Below are positions 58,042 through 64,000 of a stretch of 64,000 bases of DNA, piece by piece. The stretch lies in contig NZ_JADFCO010000063.1 in NCBI RefSeq assembly GCF_015356755.1, forward strand, positions 305,000-368,999, in the 5' to 3' direction. The notes beneath the pieces are model-generated. The model saw only the letters and a list, made by a program, of their open reading frames with translations, was not told the origin of the DNA and did not search any database. Origin of the DNA: Nonlabens antarcticus. Lineage in GTDB: Bacteria > Bacteroidota > Bacteroidia > Flavobacteriales > Flavobacteriaceae. Numbering within the stretch: position 1 is the stretch's first letter; every line of letters starts with the position of its first letter. The position numbers and the translations under genes were made by a program.

Positions 58042-60018
58042 CTACATTGAAATAATAATAAATTCAGAACGTCTGTTCAATTGATGTTCTGCCTCGGTAC
58101 AAGAAACGCCATCAGCACATTGATTAATTAATTGACTTTCACCATAACCTTTAGAGGTCAATCGAGATTTATCGATCCCTTTAGAAATCAAATAATTCAT
58201 AGTGCTTGCAGCTCGACGGCTGGATAGCTTCTCATTGTAACTAGATGTCCCTCTACTATCTGTGTGTGATCTAATGTCAATGCTCGCGGTAGGATTATCT
58301 TCTAAAACACCTAGTACTTTTTGAAGTTCTAATTCTGCATCATTACGAATGAATGACATATCAAAATCAAAATAAATAGGGTTTAAATCAAGTAGTCCAG
58401 CAAGATCATCTCCCACTTTACCTTTAATTGATTGAGGCTCTAACGCAAAGTCTACAATAATGTTACCCGTTTCCAGAGGTGTATTTACCAGTTCTTCTGC
58501 AGTATTATACTCTACTTTCTCAGATCTTATAAAATAGGTTTTATCACATTCTAACTTTAAAGCGTATTTACCTTTTGCATTAGTAAGGGTTGTAAATAAA
58601 GTGTTATTAAGCTCGTCAATCAGGGTGATACGGGAGTTTTCAAGAACCTCATTAGTAATTTTGTCAGATACCGTACCGGTTACAATTTGCTCACAGACTT
58701 TTCTCAGCGATTCCGTTTGTACAAATTTGTAAATGTTATCATCTGCGCCTCCATTTACTCTATTTGAACTGAAATATCCTTGACTCAAACTGTCATCAAT
58801 TACAAATGCAAAATCGTCATCCGGACTGTTGATAGGTTCTCCAATGTTTACCGGATTGCTGATTGCGCCGTTTTTGTCAATAGTAGCAACGAAAATATCC
58901 AATCCTCCTAGTCCTTGTAACCCGTTGCTTGCAAAGTACAGGTTACCATTTTGACTTATAAAGGGATAACTTTCACGACCCTCAGTATTAAGCATCGCTA
59001 AATTTTGTAGCTTTCCAAAGTCGCCATTTTCAAAAATCGAGACTCTCCATATATCTGGATTTTTAAATCCTGTACTAGAACCCATGGTTCCCGGTATATT
59101 GCTAGCAAAATACAGGTATTTACCGTCTGGTGATAGCGCCGGGTGAGCAGTACTATAATTTTCTTCTGAAAAAGGGACGATTCTAGGTTCCGTCCATTTA
59201 CCATCAACATTAGTTGACTTGAATATTTGCAGATTATTTATACGACGATCGTCCTTTTTTACTTTACCATTCTCATAGTTATTTCTTGTGAAATAAACTG
59301 TTTTAAGATCTGCACTAAATGTAGGGGTGCTTTCATGAAATTTAGAATTGATGGTAGCATCAAATTTTTCCACATTGCTTAATGACCCCAAGCTGTCGCG
59401 ATCTGCCTGATAAAGATCCAGAAATGGTTGCTCATTCCATGAGTGACGCCTGCGTATAAAAGATACAGAATCCCTTGAACTAGCAAAAACTACTTTTTCA
59501 GGACCGTAAAACGCAGTTCCGAAATCCTGAAGTGTGCTATTTATCGCCAAAGAATCGACTTCAAATCTTCCTTTTTGAAAATCAACGAGCGTCAAATAAT
59601 CAGGAGCATTGGCAAAATTTTTCAATCTTGAATCTAGGTTTTGAGTCTTTGATCTAAAATTACTCAGTACCAGGTCTGCCTTTGCATACTGACGATTGCT
59701 CTTCAATGCTTGGGAATATCTAAAAAAGTACTCCGCAGGAATGGATGAATTTTCTAATTCAAACAATTGATTGTACCATTTCAAGGCGTTTTGATAATCA
59801 TTATTGAAATAATAAGTATCTCCCAGTTTAGAGAAGATCTCTACACTTTTGTATCCTTTATCTGCCATACGTTCCAGAATTTCTCGAGAATCAATAAAGG
59901 CAAATTTTTCGAATTTGTTTTCAGCTCTTTTAGATACGGGTGCTGGTGTTTGCGCTTTCGCGAAAGCGAAAATCATCAACATCATTACAACTGAAATCTT
60001 CTTAGTTAAATTTTTCAT
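58042..60018 (-). CDS. OmpA-family envelope protein, PorE-like
   Basis: A 658-residue protein with the domain order of PorE: signal peptide, TPR-like helices (about 30-130), a six-bladed PD40/WD40-like propeller (about 150-430, with repeated ALSPDGKYLYFAS-type blades), a carboxypeptidase-regulatory-like fold (about 440-525) and a C-terminal OmpA domain (DIRSHTDSRGTSSYNEKLSSRRA) that binds peptidoglycan. PorE ties the type IX ring to the wall; paralogues next to PorP/SprF genes probably anchor particular surface proteins. The palindrome encodes the end of the signal peptide (AFAKA before QTPAP). Eight bases downstream of the PorP/SprF gene. Confidence 0.9.
   Translation of the reverse strand: MKNLTKKISVVMMLMIFAFAKAQTPAPVSKRAENKFEKFAFIDSREILERMADKGYKSVEIFSKLGDTYYFNNDYQNALKWYNQLFELENSSIPAEYFFRYSQALKSNRQYAKADLVLSNFRSKTQNLDSRLKNFANAPDYLTLVDFQKGRFEVDSLAINSTLQDFGTAFYGPEKVVFASSRDSVSFIRRRHSWNEQPFLDLYQADRDSLGSLSNVEKFDATINSKFHESTPTFSADLKTVYFTRNNYENGKVKKDDRRINNLQIFKSTNVDGKWTEPRIVPFSEENYSTAHPALSPDGKYLYFASNIPGTMGSSTGFKNPDIWRVSIFENGDFGKLQNLAMLNTEGRESYPFISQNGNLYFASNGLQGLGGLDIFVATIDKNGAISNPVNIGEPINSPDDDFAFVIDDSLSQGYFSSNRVNGGADDNIYKFVQTESLRKVCEQIVTGTVSDKITNEVLENSRITLIDELNNTLFTTLTNAKGKYALKLECDKTYFIRSEKVEYNTAEELVNTPLETGNIIVDFALEPQSIKGKVGDDLAGLLDLNPIYFDFDMSFIRNDAELELQKVLGVLEDNPTASIDIRSHTDSRGTSSYNEKLSSRRAASTMNYLISKGIDKSRLTSKGYGESQLINQCADGVSCTEAEHQLNRRSEFIIISM
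59953..59968. repeat. Dispersed palindrome copy encoding a signal-peptide end
   Basis: CGCTTTCGCGAAAGCG; encodes AFAKA at residues 17-21, positions -5 to -1 of the predicted cleavage site, as in the TPR-like protein at 21.3 kb. Confidence 0.97.
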
Positions 60019-60026
60019 TAGCGGGA

Positions 60027-60989
60027 TTAAAAGAATCTTGGTGTTAATAGACGGTCATAAGAACGAAATAGCTCAAAGCGTAGGAAAACTTCAAAACTTC
60101 CATCTTGATATGTTGTATTTCCTAACTCAGTAGTTTCTCTATCGTAGGCAAAACCTACTTGAAATTGATCATTTACCTGATATCCAATTAAACCACTAAC
60201 GGCTGCATCTAATCTATAGGCAGCACCCAGCGTCAACTTCTCACTGATAAGGAAGTTTGCTGTAACATCTACTTGTAACGGAGCTCCAGAAACAGCTTTT
60301 AACATGGTGCTGGGCTTGAACTTTAAAGAGGGATTGATATCAAAAACATAACCTGCTGTTAGGTAATAATGAATTCGCTCTGCAGCTATGTAAGAGCTAG
60401 AATTTGTATTGTTCGACTCTTCAAAATGCTCGTTCCTCAAAAGGTTGGGAGCACTTAAACCAGCGTAAAATTTATCGCTGTGGAAATAAATTCCCGTACC
60501 TACATTAGGAGATATTTTATTATCTACATTCTCTTGGAAAGCACCATCAGAAGGGTTGAAGATATTAAGCTCGTTAAAGTTGACATCTAAAACATGACCT
60601 CCTAATTTCAGTCCAAAACTGAGTTTACTCTCCACTCCCGTTTCAATAGTGTAACTAATATCACCGTTAAAATAGGTCTCGCTAGAAGGTCCTATTTTAT
60701 CATTTACGACGGAGATTCCCAGTCCCAACCCGCTGAAGCCGATGGGACTATGGACACTAATACTTTGGGTTTCTGGTGCGCCATCAAGTCCAACCCATTG
60801 ACTGCGGTGCAATGCAACGGCACTTAACATGCCGCGATTCCCAGCGTATGCTGGGTTTATCGCAACTGTATTATACATATATTGTGTATACTGAGCATCT
60901 TGCTGAGCCATTCCACTAAGTCCCACTAGAAGAAGGAATATGCTTATTGAAAATTTCATCATTCTCTTTTTGTGATTATTGAATTTCAT
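60027..60989 (-). CDS. PorP/SprF family type IX secretion membrane protein
   Basis: Outer-membrane barrel of 320 residues. Signal peptide ending GMAQ, then QDAQYTQYMYNTVAINPAYAGNRG, the hallmark opening of the family, and many beta strands. SprF-type proteins are needed for surface delivery of the large adhesin encoded next to them, whose type B C-terminal domain they recognise. Here it follows the giant repeat protein by 5 bases and precedes the OmpA-family gene by 8, giving a substrate - partner barrel - wall anchor operon. Confidence 0.95.
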   Translation of the reverse strand: MKFNNHKKRMMKFSISIFLLLVGLSGMAQQDAQYTQYMYNTVAINPAYAGNRGMLSAVALHRSQWVGLDGAPETQSISVHSPIGFSGLGLGISVVNDKIGPSSETYFNGDISYTIETGVESKLSFGLKLGGHVLDVNFNELNIFNPSDGAFQENVDNKISPNVGTGIYFHSDKFYAGLSAPNLLRNEHFEESNNTNSSSYIAAERIHYYLTAGYVFDINPSLKFKPSTMLKAVSGAPLQVDVTANFLISEKLTLGAAYRLDAAVSGLIGYQVNDQFQVGFAYDRETTELGNTTYQDGSFEVFLRFELFRSYDRLLTPRFF

Positions 60990-60994
60990 ATTTC

Positions 60995-63900
60995 CTATCT
61001 CTGAATGTAGATGTAACCTGCTTTTGACTTACCGTTACCATCAAGATCAATATACTTGAATATGTAAAAGTAGGTTCCCACTGGCAACTCTTCGTTTTGC
61101 TGAATTGTAATTCTACCCTCAGAAACTCCACGGAACACTTGTCCATTCTGACCATAATTTTCAGTCTCATAAACCTGCACACCCCAACGGTTGTAGATTT
61201 CTAGACTGTTATCTGGATAACATTCAATTTGACCAATTGTCAAGAAATCATTCTGAGTATCTCCATTAGGAGATATACCGTTAAATATTTCTGGTTCCCC
61301 ACAAACTGGTGGTTCGATGATTTCATCAAATTCTAAGTAATCAAAGATTCCATCACCATCAGTATCTCTCGTGTTACCTGTGTTAGGGTTCTGATCTCCA
61401 TCTGGATCTGGACCTTCATCAATAGTTAAGAAAGGATCACCATCGTCATTATCATCTAGATAATCTGGAATACCATCACCATCTGTATCTTGATCTGAAG
61501 GATTGTTATCGCCGTCATAATCTTCATAGATCGTGTTAACTGTGTCACCATCGTCATCAATATCACGGAAATCAACATCTTCTGTTCCATCAAGATCTGG
61601 AAGCTGAGAAGGGTCACCAGTCAAGTCAAGTCCATCAGGATCTCCATAACCGCTGGTATCGCCATCGTAGGAATCATCCAAACCATCAACATCCACATCA
61701 ACGCCGCTAGGTAAAACATCTGCTATACCATTGTGATCAAAATCATGCCCTTCTATTCTGTCTCGAACATTATCATCATCTGAATCTGTATCCACATAAT
61801 CCTGAACGCCATCCTGATCAAAATCAAATTCTTCAATAGGCGATCCATTTGTATCATAGGCATCATCGACACCATTGTTATCAGAATCGACACCTGAAGG
61901 AGCGATATAATCAAAAGTTTGTTGAGACTCTACGTTATCTGTGATTCCATCATCGTCAGAATCTTGATCTAAATAGTCTGGTCTCTGGTCAACATCAGAA
62001 GCTCTAGGAGCAGCAGAAACACCGCTGCCGTCAATACCATCATCTTCCGCTGCATCTGGAATACCGTTGATACCTACCGGACCATCAACCATACCGTCAT
62101 TATCCGCATCTAAAGCAGAGTTTCCGGTTTCGTTAACATCATAAATACCATCGTTATCACTGTCTAAATCCAGATGGTTAGATATACCGTCACCATCAGT
62201 ATCAAAACTAGGATTCACAACACCGTCATCATTCCCAATGGCAGCATTGTTATCATCATCGTCTAAATATGCTGGCACTCCATCACCATCAATGTCGATG
62301 TCTGGGTTAGATCCAACTTCCACAATATCTGGAATTCCATCGTTATCATCATCTTCATCAAATAATGCGATGTCATCTTGAGAGTCAAGGTAATTGGGTA
62401 TACCGTCGCCATCTGAATCGTCATTTGTAGGATCTCCATCTCCATTTACATCTTCACCTACATTAGGATCGTTATTAGCTCCTCCTGTTTCAAATGTTAA
62501 TAATCCATCTTCATCATCATCTTCATCTCTAAAGTCAGGATTATCATTCAAACCATCTCTATTGGGAAGATCAAATGCGGTATCAGTTACTAGCAATCCG
62601 TTAGGGTCTGCAAAGTCTCCAATGGATCCGTCAAATGCATCATCTAAACCATCATTGTCGTTGTCAGTTCCTGTTAACTCAAGATCAGGAATACCATCTG
62701 CATTGAAATCATTTCCTTCAATCGTGTCTGGTACGTTATCACCATCAGAATCTAGGTCTAGATAATCTGGGAATGCATCTTGATTCGTATAATCAAAATC
62801 AACTTCAGTATTCACAGGATTAATCGGAGTACCATTAGTGTCATACGCATCATCAACTCCATTTCCATCCGTATCTACTCCAGAAGGAATAATATAGCCA
62901 TTCGATGATTGAGATTCAACATTGTCTGGAATACCATCGCCATCTGAATCTTGATCTTTATAATTAGGTAAGTTGTCACTATCTAATTCTGATTCAAGAG
63001 GATCTTTGCTAACTCCAGCACCATCAACGCCACCATCTTCTGCTGCATCTGGAATACCATTAACCCCTACTGGGCCGTCGACCATACCATCATTGTCAGC
63101 ATCAAGATTATTGTTTCCAGTTTCAACGACGTCATAAACCCCATCGTTATCTACATCTAAATCTAAATGATTTGGGAAACGATCTCCATCCAGATCTGTG
63201 CTAGGTTCTATTAAGCCATCGGCATTATCGACAAAGAAATCGTTATCATCATCATCAAGATAAGAAGGAACTCCATCTTTATCATTATCAATGTCTGGAT
63301 CAAACCCATCCAATTCAACGATATCTGTAATACCATCATTATCATCATCCAAGTCAAATGGATTTGCCAACCCGTCATCATCAGAATCGATATAAACTAT
63401 TGTTGGATCATCAGGATCGCCATTTCCATCCTGATCTATATCGGCAGGATTGTTAGGATCATCTGAAACGTCTGTTATGTCATTTGAATTCGGATCTTGC
63501 GCTGTACCAGTAATAGAATTTATCGCTCTATTATTACGCACATCTGCTTCGCTTACAGTATGTTGAGCCGTTACATTTACTGTTTGATTAGGAGCTAACG
63601 TAGCAATTACTGATGGTATTAAAGTTCCATCATCTGCGTTTGCATCAGTCAATACAATATTTGTCAACGTTACGACACCTGTATTTGTAACAGTTATGCT
63701 GTAAGTCAAAACATCACCTTGATTAACAAATCTTGTTTGATCAGCAATCTTTAATATGCTGAATGATCCTCTGCTTAATGGCAAATCAGTTATGGTAGGA
63801 TCATCTGGGTCACCATCACCATCTGGATCTTCATCTGTTGGGTTGTTTGGATCATCAGATGTATCCGTTACATCGTCACCATCTGGGGAAGTTCCCGTAG

Positions 63901-64000
63901 CCAACGCTTGGTTCCTTACCGTTCCCGCATCTATGTCAGACTGCTGGATCGTGTAGGTTCCCGTAAACGTAGTACTGTCTACTCCACTTGGGCCTGGGGG
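60995..64000 (-). CDS. Giant surface protein with calcium-type repeats and type B sorting domain (partial)
   Basis: The reading frame stays open to the right edge, so the N-terminus is missing; at least 1002 residues are visible. From the edge: one DUF7507/DUF11-like Ig repeat end (TYTIQQSDIDAGTVRNQA), a second full one (LKIADQTRFVNQGDVLTYSI...VSEADVRNNRAI), then about 650 residues of Asp-rich thrombospondin-type-3-like repeats (DxDxDGxxD), and a C-terminal gliding-motility-associated domain (ISPNGDTQNDFLTI, IYNRWGVQVYE, GTYFYIFKY). The latter is the type B sorting signal for type IX secretion. The Asp-rich part is a two-fold duplication of about 300 residues. Probably an adhesin stiffened by Ca2+; the ligand is unknown. 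Confidence 0.93.
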   Translation of the reverse strand, partial: PPGPSGVDSTTFTGTYTIQQSDIDAGTVRNQALATGTSPDGDDVTDTSDDPNNPTDEDPDGDGDPDDPTITDLPLSRGSFSILKIADQTRFVNQGDVLTYSITVTNTGVVTLTNIVLTDANADDGTLIPSVIATLAPNQTVNVTAQHTVSEADVRNNRAINSITGTAQDPNSNDITDVSDDPNNPADIDQDGNGDPDDPTIVYIDSDDDGLANPFDLDDDNDGITDIVELDGFDPDIDNDKDGVPSYLDDDDNDFFVDNADGLIEPSTDLDGDRFPNHLDLDVDNDGVYDVVETGNNNLDADNDGMVDGPVGVNGIPDAAEDGGVDGAGVSKDPLESELDSDNLPNYKDQDSDGDGIPDNVESQSSNGYIIPSGVDTDGNGVDDAYDTNGTPINPVNTEVDFDYTNQDAFPDYLDLDSDGDNVPDTIEGNDFNADGIPDLELTGTDNDNDGLDDAFDGSIGDFADPNGLLVTDTAFDLPNRDGLNDNPDFRDEDDDEDGLLTFETGGANNDPNVGEDVNGDGDPTNDDSDGDGIPNYLDSQDDIALFDEDDDNDGIPDIVEVGSNPDIDIDGDGVPAYLDDDDNNAAIGNDDGVVNPSFDTDGDGISNHLDLDSDNDGIYDVNETGNSALDADNDGMVDGPVGINGIPDAAEDDGIDGSGVSAAPRASDVDQRPDYLDQDSDDDGITDNVESQQTFDYIAPSGVDSDNNGVDDAYDTNGSPIEEFDFDQDGVQDYVDTDSDDDNVRDRIEGHDFDHNGIADVLPSGVDVDVDGLDDSYDGDTSGYGDPDGLDLTGDPSQLPDLDGTEDVDFRDIDDDGDTVNTIYEDYDGDNNPSDQDTDGDGIPDYLDDNDDGDPFLTIDEGPDPDGDQNPNTGNTRDTDGDGIFDYLEFDEIIEPPVCGEPEIFNGISPNGDTQNDFLTIGQIECYPDNSLEIYNRWGVQVYETENYGQNGQVFRGVSEGRITIQQNEELPVGTYFYIFKYIDLDGNGKSKAGYIYIQR
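61430..62362 (-). repeat. Internal duplication, downstream unit
   Basis: Encodes about 310 residues starting DEDDDNDGIPDIVEVGSNPD. It mirrors the unit at 62375-63352 in order: DADNDGMVDGPVG(I/V)NGIPDAAED, then NVESQ, then SGVDxDxNGVDDAYDTNG. Limits approximate. Confidence 0.8.
62375..63352 (-). repeat. Internal duplication, upstream unit
   Basis: Encodes about 325 residues starting DDDNDGITDIVELDGFDPD; partner of 61430-62362. Slightly longer and diverged, so the duplication is not recent. Limits approximate. Confidence 0.8.

Noticed and set aside
62263..62765. Open frames opposite and within the Asp-rich repeats
   Set aside because: GAT/GAC repeats give stop-poor Ser/Pro/Ile-rich shadows on the other strand; the main frame carries clear domains.

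Overview
The window is chromosomal DNA from a marine-type member of the Flavobacteriaceae (Bacteroidota). Gene content and order look most like Nonlabens or a close relative, but the genus is inference. Supporting signs are Bacteroidota promoters of the TAnnTTTG type, type IX secretion and gliding genes (porU, porV, gldJ, PorP/SprF, a C-terminal type B sorting domain), a mevalonate pathway with a GYDIA-type kinase and class II HMG-CoA reductase, low GC, and many SPII lipoproteins. It reads as ordinary core chromosome: no phage, transposase, plasmid or CRISPR array was seen.

Layout. 1-6 kb: 5' end of obg, a fused hpt-adk gene, purK, a DUF6624-like lipoprotein between two diverged direct repeats, and an SDR oxidoreductase coupled to an M28 peptidase. 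6-9.5 kb: pyruvate dehydrogenase E2 and E1-alpha, then cytidine deaminase. 9.5-16.4 kb: porV, porU and divergent gldJ. 16.5-19 kb: a zinc alcohol dehydrogenase and murF. 19-27 kb: tRNA-Phe, tRNA-Val, then a long co-directional run coaX, outer-membrane protein, TPR-like protein, lptC, small membrane protein, CNNM/CorC-type protein and a SurA/PpiD-type isomerase. 27-30 kb: a 640-base gene-poor gap, then GYDIA kinase and HMG-CoA reductase. 30-35 kb: DPP-IV-like peptidase, POT peptide transporter, thioredoxin-like protein. 35-40 kb: comEC, NlpC/P60 lipoprotein, lpxB, small membrane protein, surE. 40-44 kb: tail-specific protease, peptide ABC permease, secreted nuclease. 44-51 kb: rodA, PBP2, mreD, mreC, mreB and purH. 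51.5-55 kb: MacB-type permease, mvaD, mevalonate kinase. 55-64 kb: M16 peptidase, then an operon of a giant calcium-binding-repeat surface protein (cut by the window end), PorP/SprF and a PorE-like OmpA protein.

The most striking signal is not a gene. The perfect palindrome CGCTTTCGCGAAAGCG, or a close variant, occurs at least 17 times. Thirteen copies lie inside genes, in all three possible reading phases, adding LSRKR, AFAKA or RFRES peptides to unrelated proteins. Two copies encode a signal-peptidase I site (AKA before Q). The longest perfect copies (20-22 bases) are intergenic. This resembles the cyanobacterial HIP1 palindrome in behaviour but has a different sequence, and I do not know of a description for it. 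Other points of interest are a cytidine deaminase frame without a normal start codon directly behind porV, TAnnTTTG boxes exactly four bases before ATG at two or three genes, two heptanucleotide tandem repeats, and a two-fold internal duplication of about 300 residues in the surface protein.
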